Assembly (NCBI GenBank): GCA_019510305.1
Contig: JAEKKN010000017.1
Span: 124,001 to 188,000, forward strand
From: Microbacterium sp.
GTDB lineage: Bacteria; Actinomycetota; Actinomycetes; Actinomycetales; Microbacteriaceae
Direction of reading: 5' to 3'
DNA length: 64,000 nucleotides
In this document: piece by piece, positions 51,861 to 60,222 of the stretch
Layout: the number at the start of each line of letters is the position of its first letter
Position numbering within the stretch: position 1 is the stretch's first letter
Made by a program: the position numbers and the translations under genes
Notes under the pieces: model-generated
What the model was told of the DNA's origin: nothing
Databases searched by the model: none
The model's input: the letters and a program-made list of their open reading frames with translations, nothing else

Positions 51861-53270
51861 TCAGGCCTTCGGCGCTCGCACCGGCAGCAGGAGCAGGAAG
51901 CCGGCGATCAGCACGACGATGATGCCCAGGATTCCGAAGGCGGTCTGCGCTGTGAGGGCGATCAGCACGGTCCAGGCTCCCGACGCCATCCAGCTCGCCG
52001 CCCGTCCGGTCGTCGCGTAGAGGCCGAAGATCTCACCCTCGCGGCCCGCGGGCGTCACCCGGGCGAGGAACGAGCGGGCGGCAGCCTGGGCGGGGCCGAC
52101 GAAGGCGCACAGGATGAGCCCGCCGACCCAGAACACGACCTTTCCGGCATCCGCGAGGAAGAAGACAGCGAGACCTGCGACGACCATCGACCCCAGCGAG
52201 GTCAGGATGATCCGCTTCGGGCCGAAGCTGTCGTCGAAGCGCCCCGCGATGATCGTCGAGACTCCCGCGATGAGGTTCGCGGCGATTCCGAACGCGACGA
52301 GCTCGAGGAACTTGAAGTGGAACACCTGCCCGGCGATCACCGCGCCGAACGTGAACACGCCGCCGAGTCCGTCGCGGAACACGGCGCTGGAGAGCAGGAA
52401 CCAGAACGTCTGGCGCGTCTCGGGGTTGCGGTACAGGCCGATCACGTCCTTGACGAGCAGCCCGTAGGAGGCGAAGAAGCCGACCTTGCGCTCGGCGCGG
52501 CCGAGAGAGGGCTCCGGCACGTTGATGAAGATCGGGATGCTGAACACGATCGCCCAGACCGCGCAGCCCACCGCGATGAGCCGGAACGGCAGCCCCCCGT
52601 CGGCCGAGAGACCGAACCAGTCCATCGCGTAGAACACGACCACGATGATCAGCGCGACGATGCCGCCGAGGTAGCCGAAACCCCAGCCGAGACCAGAGAT
52701 GCGGCCCACGGTCTTGGGGTTCGCGATGCCGACGAGCATGGCGTTCGAGTTCACCGCGGCGATCTCGCCGAACACCGAGCCGGCCGAGATCAGTGCCACG
52801 CCCAGCCAGAACAGGCTCGGCTGCGGTTCGACGAACCACAGCCCGAACATGCAGAGGATCAGCGCGCCCGTGCCGATGCCCAGCCACAGCTTCTGGCGTC
52901 CGGCGGCATCCGCTCGCTGACCGAGGACCGGTGCGAGCAGGAGGATCGCGAAGGCGGCGATCGTGCTGCCGAGCCCGAGGCCCGACGCGAGGCCCGCTTC
53001 CGCAGCGACGCGGGCAGGGTCGTCTTCGCCGAGCGCCGCGATGTCGGCGGGCAGGAACGACTCGGTCGTGAGGTACAGCGCCGTGAAGATGAAGGTGAGG
53101 ATGACGGTGTTGAACGGCTGCGTCGCCCAGTCCCACAGTGCCCACGAGAACACCTGCTTCTTCGGGGCCGGAGTATCGCCGCGCAGGTCGAGGCCGATGA
53201 CGCCGACGGCTCCGCTGTTGGCGGTCGCGGCGGGCTCAGGCGCGCCGGTGCGCCGTTCGGGTTCGCTCAT
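51861..53270 (-). CDS. MFS transporter, UMF1/Atg22-like
   Basis: This 469-residue transporter has twelve helices. WALWDWATQPFNTVILTFIFTALYL starts the first helix as in UMF1 proteins, and GRISGLGWGFGYLGG and ARVTPAGREGEIFGLYATTGRAASW match this group. Such proteins are proposed amino-acid or metabolite exporters; substrate unknown. 29 nt separate its stop from the CDF start, so cotranscription is possible. Confidence 0.88.
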   Translation of the reverse strand: MSEPERRTGAPEPAATANSGAVGVIGLDLRGDTPAPKKQVFSWALWDWATQPFNTVILTFIFTALYLTTESFLPADIAALGEDDPARVAAEAGLASGLGLGSTIAAFAILLLAPVLGQRADAAGRQKLWLGIGTGALILCMFGLWFVEPQPSLFWLGVALISAGSVFGEIAAVNSNAMLVGIANPKTVGRISGLGWGFGYLGGIVALIIVVVFYAMDWFGLSADGGLPFRLIAVGCAVWAIVFSIPIFINVPEPSLGRAERKVGFFASYGLLVKDVIGLYRNPETRQTFWFLLSSAVFRDGLGGVFTFGAVIAGQVFHFKFLELVAFGIAANLIAGVSTIIAGRFDDSFGPKRIILTSLGSMVVAGLAVFFLADAGKVVFWVGGLILCAFVGPAQAAARSFLARVTPAGREGEIFGLYATTGRAASWMASGAWTVLIALTAQTAFGILGIIVVLIAGFLLLLPVRAPKA

Positions 53271-53350
53271 GAGGGAAGTCTGGCGGCGTAGGGTGAACGG
53301 CCGGTGACGGCGCGCCGGGCGGATGCTGCGGCATCCGCTGCACCATCACG

Positions 53351-53475
53351 CCTGTGGAGTCCGTCGTCGGCGGGTCGCCGCGCCCCTGGTCGTCGTGAGT
53401 TTGCGGGCATAGTCCTCTTTGAGCACCGCGAGGTGCAGCCACGCCTCGACGGCGGTGACGCCCGAGAGCGCGCGA
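53351..53475 (-). pseudogene. 3' remnant of an unidentified gene
   Basis: One frame reads [20 protein letters not shown], then ARKLTTTRGAATRRRR, to a TGA, with codon use like neighbouring genes and no start. It looks like the C-terminus of a real protein cut off at about 53475. The family is not recognised. Confidence 0.5.
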
Positions 53476-53731
53476 CAGGCCGCTGTACGTGTCGATCGAC
53501 ATCGACGTGCTCGACCCGGCGCACGCGCCGGGCATGGGGACGCCCGAGGCCGGCGGACTCACCAGTCGAGAGCTGCTGCGCATCATCCGTGCACTGTCGG
53601 CGACGAACATGGTCGGCGCCGACGTCGTGGAGGTGTCGCCGGCCTACGATCACGCGCAGATCACCGGCATCGCCGCGAGCCATGTGGTCTACGAGCTCGT
53701 GACTCTGCTCGCGGCGCAACTCGCGCGCTAG
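53462..53731 (+). pseudogene. C-terminal fragment of agmatinase/arginase family gene
   Basis: The frame reads [40 protein letters not shown] and continues to the family C-terminus ([20 protein letters not shown]). SIDIDVLDP with its two manganese-binding aspartates is intact, but the N-terminal two thirds (about 230 residues) are missing and an in-frame TGA lies just upstream (53456-53458). It adjoins the remnant on the other strand. Not expected to be active. Confidence 0.85.
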
Positions 53732-53791
53732 GCCGCCGACGGGCGCGGACGCTCGCCCGCTGTACGCCGCGACCGGCATCCGTTCTCGCCT

Positions 53792-53931
53792 TCCGGTCGC
53801 AGTTCCTGCCGCGCGGGGCGCCTCCCCAGTCGCTCCGGGTGCAGTTGACGCCGTCCGATCACGAACGAGGCGGCATCAACTGCACCCGGAAACGGGATGA
53901 CGCGATGGAGGCAGCATCAACTGCGACCGGA
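53792..53931. repeat. nested inverted repeats
   Basis: TCCGGTCGCAGTT (53792-53804) and AACTGCGACCGGA (53919-53931) are perfect 13-bp outer arms. CCGGGTGCAGTTGA (53835-53848) and TCAACTGCACCCGG (53876-53889) are perfect 14-bp inner arms. The whole region 53732-53952 holds nothing else coding. It could fold into a long hairpin or be a non-autonomous repeat element. Confidence 0.75.
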
Positions 53932-53952
53932 AGCTGCACACCGCGACCGGCT

Positions 53953-54705
53953 TCACGCGAACGACGCCGCGAGCAGCTCGGCGAACAACTCCTCCGCGTC
54001 GCACTCGACGCGCTGCCGGGTGAACCAGTCGCACACGTTGACGCAATCGCGGTGCAGCAGGTCGAGACCCTGCGGATTCGCGATGATGTCGACGATCTGC
54101 GGCAGGTCGATCACGCGCACCCGGCCCTCGTGCACGAGCAGGTTGTACGCCGACAGATCTCCGTGCGCGAAGCCGGCAGCCGCGAAGACGCGCATCAGCT
54201 CGGCGATCTGCGCGAAGTACCCGGCGAGTTCTTCGCGCGAGGTGCGCACCTGCGCGAGTCGGGGCGCCGCGGCCCCGGACGCATCGCCGATGAACTCCAT
54301 CAGGATCTCAGTGACCTCGCGGCCGTGCGAGGACTTCTTGGCGAGGGCACGGGCGTCTCGCGTGTTCTGCACGCCGCGGCCCTCGGTGTACACGGTTGAG
54401 CGTTGGAAGCTGCGGGTCTCCTCGCCACGGTAGCGCTTGGCCGCGAGCAGGGTGCGCTGCCCGGGATCGTCGGGCACGGCGCGCTCCAGCAGGAAAACGT
54501 AGGCCTCCTTGCCGGTCTTGAGGATGCCGAGCTCGGTGTCGAGGGCACCGGCATCCGTCACGATCCAGGCGGGCCAGGGCTGTGGTCCGCGTTGAGTGGG
54601 GATGGTCGCCGGCCAGGTGGTCCAGCGCTGCCCTTCGCCTGGCTCGACGTCGGCGAAGGTGAGGGAGAGTTCGAGTGCGTCGAACGACGCGAGGGGATCG
54701 GTCAC
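53953..54705 (-). CDS. RIO family serine/threonine kinase-like protein
   Basis: This 250-residue RIO-type kinase has ATP-loop GKEAYVFL, the lysine in LLAAKRYRGEE, the catalytic loop HGDLSAYNLL and the metal loop IDLPQ. RIO kinases in eukaryotes and archaea act in ribosome maturation; bacterial members are poorly studied. The reading starts at GTG, with GGAG nine bases upstream. A short leader ORF and a hairpin precede it. Confidence 0.9.
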   Translation of the reverse strand: MTDPLASFDALELSLTFADVEPGEGQRWTTWPATIPTQRGPQPWPAWIVTDAGALDTELGILKTGKEAYVFLLERAVPDDPGQRTLLAAKRYRGEETRSFQRSTVYTEGRGVQNTRDARALAKKSSHGREVTEILMEFIGDASGAAAPRLAQVRTSREELAGYFAQIAELMRVFAAAGFAHGDLSAYNLLVHEGRVRVIDLPQIVDIIANPQGLDLLHRDCVNVCDWFTRQRVECDAEELFAELLAASFA

Positions 54706-54726
54706 GATGTGCGGCTCCAGGAAGAG

Positions 54727-54749
54727 GAGGCCACGCAGGCGGTGGCCTC
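54727..54749 (-). promoter_or_regulatory. hairpin between leader ORF and RIO kinase gene
   Basis: GAGGCCAC (54727-54734) and GTGGCCTC (54742-54749) form a perfect 8-bp stem with a 7-base loop, at the stop codon of the leader ORF. On the transcript the stem is followed by CTCTTCC, and CTCCTCT from its 3' side can pair with the leader's ribosome binding site AGAGGAG, so alternative folding is possible. Confidence 0.65.
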
Positions 54750-54792
54750 AGGGAAGGATGTCGGCGAGGGGCGCGACAACGACGTTCGTCAT
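54748..54792 (-). CDS. 14-residue leader peptide
   Basis: The short ORF codes for MTNVVVAPLADILP and has AGAGGAG (54807-54801) at good spacing before its ATG. It ends exactly at the base of the hairpin that precedes the RIO gene. Ribosome position on this peptide could control the downstream gene. Confidence 0.6.
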   Translation of the reverse strand: MTNVVVAPLADILP

Positions 54793-54887
54793 GTCTTCGG
54801 CTCCTCTCGCTCTGGCCTTCCGGGCTGATCCCGGTGCGCGGTCGACTCTAGGCCCCCGCGCCGCTCTTTGTCCACCCTGGCCGCGGA

Positions 54888-55259
54888 TCACGCCGGAGTC
54901 GTCGGAGCGACGTCGCCGCGCGCGAGGGCGAACGGCAGGCGGTCGAACACGATGCGGATGCCGGTGATCCGCCCGTCCACGACGGTGTGCAGCTCGGCCG
55001 CCGGCGCGCTCTCGACCGCCGCGGTGGCGGTGTCGTAGAGGATCAGGGCGCGCTCCTCGTCGCCGAAGGCGCCAAGCAGCTGTGAGTTCACGAGTCCTGC
55101 GGCGAACGGCGCCATGAACGCGACCACCGCAGTGCGGCCTTTCAGCACACCGGCGGGTGAGACGCAGACGACGTCGGGGCTGAGGAGCGCCCAGGCGTCG
55201 TCGAACGCCCCCGAGGTCCAGAGGCGGAGGTAGTCGAGAGAGGTGTCGAGAGCGGTCAT
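54888..55259 (-). CDS. SnoaL-like/NTF2-fold protein
   Basis: This 123-residue protein has LDYLRLWTSGAFDDAWALLSPDVV and LKGRTAVVAFMAPFAAGLV, characteristic of SnoaL-like nuclear-transport-factor-2 folds. Members bind small molecules or act as isomerases. It is divergent from an ECF sigma gene whose own C-terminus carries a SnoaL-like domain, an association seen in ECF41-like groups. Confidence 0.82.
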   Translation of the reverse strand: MTALDTSLDYLRLWTSGAFDDAWALLSPDVVCVSPAGVLKGRTAVVAFMAPFAAGLVNSQLLGAFGDEERALILYDTATAAVESAPAAELHTVVDGRITGIRIVFDRLPFALARGDVAPTTPA

Positions 55260-55372
55260 GGCGGATCCTTTCGAAGGGGTGCAGGTGCAGACGCTCGATG
55301 GCGTGCAGCAGCGTGGGTGTGAACGGGTAGACACCGGCGGCGTGCCGATCGGAACGGTGGCATCATGACTGC

Positions 55373-56281
55373 ATGATCCGCGCGGATGACGGGAGCTCTC
55401 GGGCACGACCCGGCGACGACGGGTTCGCCGAGCTGGTGCGCCCCTACGAGCACGAGCTGCGGGTGCACTGCTACCGGATGCTCGGCTCGCTTCACGACGC
55501 CGAGGACGCGCTGCAGGAGACGCTGCTCTCGGCGTGGCAGGCGCTCCCCGGATTCGAGGGGCGGTCGTCGCTGCGGACCTGGCTCTACCGGATCGCCACA
55601 TCGCGCTGCCTCAACGCGGTGCGCGCCGGTGCCAGGCGCCCTCCGACTGCTCCGCTGCCGCCCTTCGACGTGCCTGCTCCGAGTCGGGAGGAGCGCGTGA
55701 CCTGGTGCGAACCGCATCCGCACCCCGCCCCGTCGGCCGATGACCCGCTGGATGTCAGGCACGGTCTCGAGTACGCGTTCCTGTGTGCCCTGCACTCCCT
55801 GCCGCCCCGCCAGACCGCGGCCCTGGTCCTGTGCGACGTGCTCGACTTCACGGTGGCCGAGTGCGCCGAGATGCTGGGGTCGTCTCCCACCGCGGTGAAG
55901 GGGCTGCTCCAGCGCGCGCGTGCCGCGATGCCGCCGAACGATCCGCTCGCCGCGCCGAAGGACGAGCTGCGGCTGGCCGAACGACTGGCTCGGGCCTACG
56001 CCGCCGACGACGTGGACGGGGTGCTCGCGCTCCTCACCGATCGATCCTGGCTCGCGATGCCGCCTGCGCCGCATCGGTACGACGGGAGGGAAGCGATCGG
56101 ACGGTTCCTCCGTGCGAGCGCCGCCGGTCGCGGTGCGCGATACGCCGTCGAGCCCTCCGGATGGGCGGGCGGGCATCCGGTGTTCCGCTGCCTGATCGAC
56201 GGCGAGGACCGCGGCCTGCTGATGGTCATCGCCGCCTCCGACGGCGCCACGGTCAGCGGGGTCGTCCGGTTCCTCGGCTGA
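55373..56281 (+). CDS. ECF RNA polymerase sigma factor with SnoaL-like C-terminus
   Basis: This 302-residue sigma factor has region 2 (FAELVRPYEHELRVHCYRML, DAEDALQETLLSAWQAL, WLYRIATSRCLNAVR) and region 4 (LPPRQTAALVLCDVLDFTVAECAEMLGSSPTAVKGLLQRAR). The C-terminal about 105 residues form a SnoaL-like domain (LARAYAADDVDGVLALLTDR...RYDGREAIGRFLRAS), as in SigJ/SigG/ECF41-type factors where it modulates activity in place of an anti-sigma factor. No anti-sigma gene is adjacent. Confidence 0.92.
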   Translation: MIRADDGSSRARPGDDGFAELVRPYEHELRVHCYRMLGSLHDAEDALQETLLSAWQALPGFEGRSSLRTWLYRIATSRCLNAVRAGARRPPTAPLPPFDVPAPSREERVTWCEPHPHPAPSADDPLDVRHGLEYAFLCALHSLPPRQTAALVLCDVLDFTVAECAEMLGSSPTAVKGLLQRARAAMPPNDPLAAPKDELRLAERLARAYAADDVDGVLALLTDRSWLAMPPAPHRYDGREAIGRFLRASAAGRGARYAVEPSGWAGGHPVFRCLIDGEDRGLLMVIAASDGATVSGVVRFLG

Positions 56282-56384
56282 CGGCCTGGCGTGCGCGCCG
56301 GCCGGGCGCCCGACCCGGACGATCGGTCGGATGCCGTGGACGGCCTGTCGGGTGACGGCATCCGCGTACTGCCAGTCTGGAAGC

Positions 56385-57525
56385 ATGACGATCACCGCTC
56401 CTGTTCCCACCACCCCTGTCGCGAGCGCCGACCGCATCCGCTACGGCGGGCTGATCGTGCTCATGCTCATGGGGTTCCTGCTGGTGACGGCGGAGTTCCT
56501 GCCGAACGGAGTGCTCACCGAGATGGCGGCCTCGCTCGGCGTCACTCCGGGCCAGGCCGGACAGACCGTCACGATCACGGCACTGGTCGGTCTGGTCGTC
56601 GCTCCGACGATCGGCCTGATCTTCCCTCGCCTCGACCGGCGGTCGCTGCTCGTGTGGATGGCGCTCGCCGCAGCGGTATCGAACCTGCTCGTCGCGATCG
56701 CGCCGAACCTCGTGCTCGTGCTCGCTGCCCGTTTCCTCCTCGGCGCTGCGATCAGCGCGTTCTGGTCGATGTCCATCACGGTCGCTGCGACTCTCGCCGG
56801 TCCCGAGCGCCTCGGACGAGGAGTGATGTTCACCTCGGCGGGCGTCTCGCTCGCGACCGTCGCGGGCGTGCCGCTCGGCGTCATGCTCGCCGAGCTCGTC
56901 GACTGGCATCTCGTGTTCGCGCTCGCCGGCGTGCTGATGGTGCTGCTCGCGGTCGCCCTGCGCTTCACCCTGCCCTCCGTGCCGGCGGCGCAGACGTCCA
57001 GCATCCGCCTGCTCGTCGACACCGTCCACCGTCCTGGGATCGGCCTCGGCCTCATCGGACATGTCGCCGTCGTGCTCGGACACTTCCTCGCCTACACGTA
57101 CGTGCGCCTCGCGCTCGAGCGCATCCCCGATGTCGATGCGTCGACCATCGTCGTGCTTCTCGCGCTTTTCGGTCTCGGCGGCCTCATCGGCAACATCGTG
57201 ATCGGCCTCGTGATCGACCGCTCGTTCGCGTTCCTGTCGGTGGTCGTGCCGCTCGTGATCGCGGCGGCCGTGGCATCCGTGATCCTGCTGTCGGGGACGG
57301 TTCTGGGCGTCGGCATCGTCGTGCTCGTGTCGGCTGGAGGCCGGCGGCAGTCTGGTGGTCGTGGGCTTCCAGTTGGCGATCACGATCGCTGCGGGAATCG
57401 GCGGACTCCTCGTCGACACGCTCAGCATCGAGGTGGTCTACGTGCTCGGCGCGGTGATCCTCGTGATCGGCGCCGTGCTGTTCGGCCTGTCGAACCGCTC
57501 CCGCGCGCCGCAGGTCGTGGCATAG
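56385..57525 (+). pseudogene. broken MFS transporter (frameshift and apparent internal deletion)
   Basis: Codons 1 to about 315 read as a DHA1-type MFS exporter (MGFLLVTAEFLPNGVLTEM, LVDWHLVFALAGVLM, VLLALFGLGGLIGNIVIG). Near 57335 the frame changes by +1: the remainder GGSLVVVGFQLAITIAAGIG, GLLVDTLSIEVVYVLGAVIL is in another frame and ends at TAG 57523-57525. Between the two, the loop and helix usually found there (about 25 residues) seem missing. The frameshift is not a long reading-frame overlap, so the gene is probably inactive unless it is a sequencing error. Confidence 0.75.
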
Positions 57526-57562
57526 GCGCACGGCGTCTCGTCGTGCCCGCCGCATCCGGTCG

Positions 57563-57648
57563 GTGCGAAAAGTCGGAGCTTCGGCGCGACACTCCGGTGC
57601 ACACCATGCCGCACCCGGCGTGCCGCCGGATTCTCCGACTTTTCGCAC
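57563..57648. repeat. 16-bp perfect inverted repeat
   Basis: GTGCGAAAAGTCGGAG (57563-57578) and CTCCGACTTTTCGCAC (57633-57648) are fully complementary, with 54 bp between. It lies between convergent genes and could terminate both, or be a repeat element. Region 57526-57722 holds no coding sequence. Confidence 0.75.
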
Positions 57649-57722
57649 AGCGAGGGGGCGGATGCCGGGGTGCGGGGTGCGGGGCGTGCCGGGAACGGAA
57701 TCCGCGGGCGCCGGCCCCCGGC

Positions 57723-58628
57723 CTACGCGGGAACGGGCAGCCGGCGCCAGGCGCTCGGGTTCATCCCGGTGCGGCGGCGGAAGGCGCGGCTGAAGCCCTC
57801 GTCGGAGGCGTAGCCCAGCTCGCGCGAGGTCTCCGACACGGAGCGGCCGGCCTCGAGCATCCGCTTTGCCGCGTCGATGCGCACCTCGGTGACGTAGTCG
57901 GCAGGGGAGCGGCCGATCGCGCTGCGGAAGCGCTCGGCGAAGGCGGAGCGCGACATGGCGCCGACGCCGGCCAGCCGCTCCACGGTCCACTCGCGACCGG
58001 GCTCTTGGTGGATCGCCTCGACCACGCGGTCGAGGAACGGATCCTTCCTGACGTGCGGCCATCCCTCTGGCGCGCAGCCGTTCTCGGCCCAGGAGCGGAT
58101 CACCGACAGCAGGACGGTGGTCGCCATGAGGCGGCAGATCAGCGGGTCGCCCTGTCTGGTCCCGTGGCCGGTGGGCGCCGGGCCCATGTTCTCGGCGAGA
58201 GCGGCGGCCGCCGGCTCGAGCACGTCGAACCCCGTGACGGTGATGTAGTCGGGCAGCGCGGCGTTCAGGGCCGGCGTCGGCTGGGCGAGTTCGAGAGCGA
58301 CCACGATGAGCGTCGTCGTCTCGTCGGCCGCGAGCGCGAGCTGACCGCGCCCGAGCGTGAGGAAGGCGTCGCCGGCGCGGAGCTCGGCCGCACCATGCGG
58401 GCCGTCGACCTCGACGCGGTGCGATTCGCGATCGATGTCGAGCCGGCATCCGGAGTCCAGAGGAGGGATGCCGCGCACCGCCCCGTCCGCCACGTAGACG
58501 AGCGTGGCCTCACCGGGGACGAGCGGCAGAAGATCCTGGGCGTCCAACTGCTCGCGCCGCGCGACGCCGACGCGCAGATCGATCGCGCCGAGGACCTGCG
58601 AGAGGGCTTCGGGGTCGATGATCGTCAT
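57723..58628 (-). CDS. AraC family transcriptional regulator
   Basis: This 301-residue regulator has a cupin_6-like N-terminal ligand-binding domain and two helix-turn-helix units at the C-terminus (WTVERLAGVGAMSRSAFAERFRSAIGRSPADYV, then SVSETSRELGYASDEGFSRAFRRRTGMNPSAW). The convergent broken MFS gene may have been its target. Confidence 0.9.
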   Translation of the reverse strand: MTIIDPEALSQVLGAIDLRVGVARREQLDAQDLLPLVPGEATLVYVADGAVRGIPPLDSGCRLDIDRESHRVEVDGPHGAAELRAGDAFLTLGRGQLALAADETTTLIVVALELAQPTPALNAALPDYITVTGFDVLEPAAAALAENMGPAPTGHGTRQGDPLICRLMATTVLLSVIRSWAENGCAPEGWPHVRKDPFLDRVVEAIHQEPGREWTVERLAGVGAMSRSAFAERFRSAIGRSPADYVTEVRIDAAKRMLEAGRSVSETSRELGYASDEGFSRAFRRRTGMNPSAWRRLPVPA

Positions 58629-58699
58629 GCCTTCGGCAACGTCGGCGACGCCTCGCCTATTCCTCAGCTCGCGACGCCCCAGGGCCGGTGGCGTCCGCG

Positions 58700-59524
58700 T
58701 CAGGCTGTCGCCGGCTCGAAGCGAGTGTCTTCGCGTCTCGCGATCTGTCCGCGGATGAAGATGAGCAGGACGACACCGGAGATCGTGACGACCGGGTTGC
58801 CGAGGTTCGCGACAGAGGTGACCGCACCCGCGGTGGGGTACGACGTGAGCAGGAAGATCGACGGGTCCGTGGTCGCGTGCAGCAGAATCGGCCAGATCAG
58901 GTTGCCGGTCACCCGCAGCGAGAGGTACATCAGGATGCCGAACGAGAAGGTGTACACGAGCTGGATGAGGGTGGGCAGGAGAGCCTGACCGGTGAGCAGG
59001 TTGCCTGAGTGGAGCGCGGCGAAGAACGCGGCCGAGATCACGGCGACGGTGATCTCGCGATGTCCGGCCTTGCGGAGCAGGTTCACCACGATCCCGCGCG
59101 TGAGCACCTCCTCGGCGACGCCGATGAAGAGGCCTGCCACCAGCCAGGCGATGACCACGCCGGCTCCGGCGGCTGCATAGTCGACGCCCGCGAAGTGCAG
59201 CATGTTGAAGAGAAGTACGATCGCGACCGCGAGCCACATCCATCCGCGTCCGCGGATCGGCTGAGGTCCGAACAGCTCGCGCAGCCATCCCACGGACCAG
59301 GCGAAGACGAACAGCACCACGGCGCCGAACGCGATCGGGATCACGTAATAGAGCCACACGGTCGCAGCGGCGTCAGAGGCGTCGACGCGCGGGAAGAGCG
59401 GGGCGAACAGGAGAGGCACGAACTGATAGATGACGAAGTAGACGACGACGGCGAGCAGCGCGCGCCACCAGCCGCCCTTCTCCCAGAAGCCGCGCCAGGA
59501 GGAGTGAGCAGTGCGATCGACCAC
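58700..59524 (-). CDS. CPBP family intramembrane metalloprotease
   Basis: This 274-residue protein has about seven membrane helices and CPBP motifs GVAEEVLTRGIVV (EExxxR), FFAALHSGNL and LLHATTD. The GTG start has AAAGGA at good distance. It is a second member of the family in this window (other at 42986). Substrate unknown. Confidence 0.88.
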   Translation of the reverse strand: MVDRTAHSSWRGFWEKGGWWRALLAVVVYFVIYQFVPLLFAPLFPRVDASDAAATVWLYYVIPIAFGAVVLFVFAWSVGWLRELFGPQPIRGRGWMWLAVAIVLLFNMLHFAGVDYAAAGAGVVIAWLVAGLFIGVAEEVLTRGIVVNLLRKAGHREITVAVISAAFFAALHSGNLLTGQALLPTLIQLVYTFSFGILMYLSLRVTGNLIWPILLHATTDPSIFLLTSYPTAGAVTSVANLGNPVVTISGVVLLIFIRGQIARREDTRFEPATA

Positions 59525-59711
59525 GAGAGGTCCTTTCTCGCCGCTGAGCGGCAGGGGAAGGGCGACGAGAACAACGGGACGCATTCGGGAGAAGCCTGCA
59601 GCGTGCTGCGCCTTCCCCCGCCATCGACGATATTTCAGTCGACTTCCGAATCGCCGGGGGCGTGCCGGGGATATCCACCTTTCGGTTGATCTGGGCTGGG
59701 CGGGCGGCTCG

Positions 59712-59724
59712 TATCGTGGAGGTG
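59712..59724 (+). promoter_or_regulatory. -10 hexamer of leaderless DUF3817 transcript
   Basis: TATCGT (59712-59717) ends six bases before the GTG at 59724. GGAGG lies only one base before GTG, too near for a normal ribosome binding site. Confidence 0.45.
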
Positions 59725-60206
59725 TGTTCTCTCAGCCCTCCCGCCTCTACCGCGTCCTGGCGATCGCGGAGGCGATCACCTGGACCCTCCTCATCTCCGC
59801 GCTCATCGCCCGCGCCGTGGGCGCGCCTGGGGTCGTCGTCACGATCGGCGGCGGCATCCACGGTTTCGTCTTCCTCGCCTACGGGGCCACCGCGATCCTC
59901 GTCGCGCTGAACAACCGCTGGCGCCCCGGCATCGCCGTGCTCGCCGTCGCGAGCGCGATCGTGCCCTACGCGACCATCCCGATGGAGATCTGGTTGCACC
60001 GCACCGGCCGCCTCGCCGGCGACTGGCGACTGGACGAGAGCGACGACCCGCGCGACCGCACCTGGATCGACCGGCTGATGCGGTGGTTCCTGCGCCGGCC
60101 GTGGGTGCTCGGTGGGCTCATCGCGATCGCCGTCGTCGCGCTCTACGTCATCCTGCTGCTGGTGGGCCCTCCCGGAGGTGGGTCCGCGCCCTGCTCCTGC
60201 GGCTGA
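59724..60206 (+). CDS. DUF3817 domain membrane protein
   Basis: This 160-residue protein has three helices in the N-terminal 90 residues with the DUF3817 pattern AEAITWTLLISALIAR and GGIHGFVFLAYGATAILVALNNRW, and a fourth C-terminal helix. Typical for actinobacteria and often near guaB-like genes elsewhere; function unknown. Confidence 0.8.
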   Translation: MFSQPSRLYRVLAIAEAITWTLLISALIARAVGAPGVVVTIGGGIHGFVFLAYGATAILVALNNRWRPGIAVLAVASAIVPYATIPMEIWLHRTGRLAGDWRLDESDDPRDRTWIDRLMRWFLRRPWVLGGLIAIAVVALYVILLLVGPPGGGSAPCSCG

Positions 60207-60222
60207 GCCGCGGCGCCGGACG

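Noticed and set aside
53500..53731. Functional agmatinase starting at GTG 53489
   Set aside because: It would be 80 residues long, lacking about two thirds of the enzyme including metal-binding histidine motifs.
57526..58988. Extension of the MFS frame past 57335 to 58988
   Set aside because: After about 57335 the frame shows arginine/glycine-rich shadow sequence opposite the AraC and CPBP genes; the natural continuation lies in another frame.
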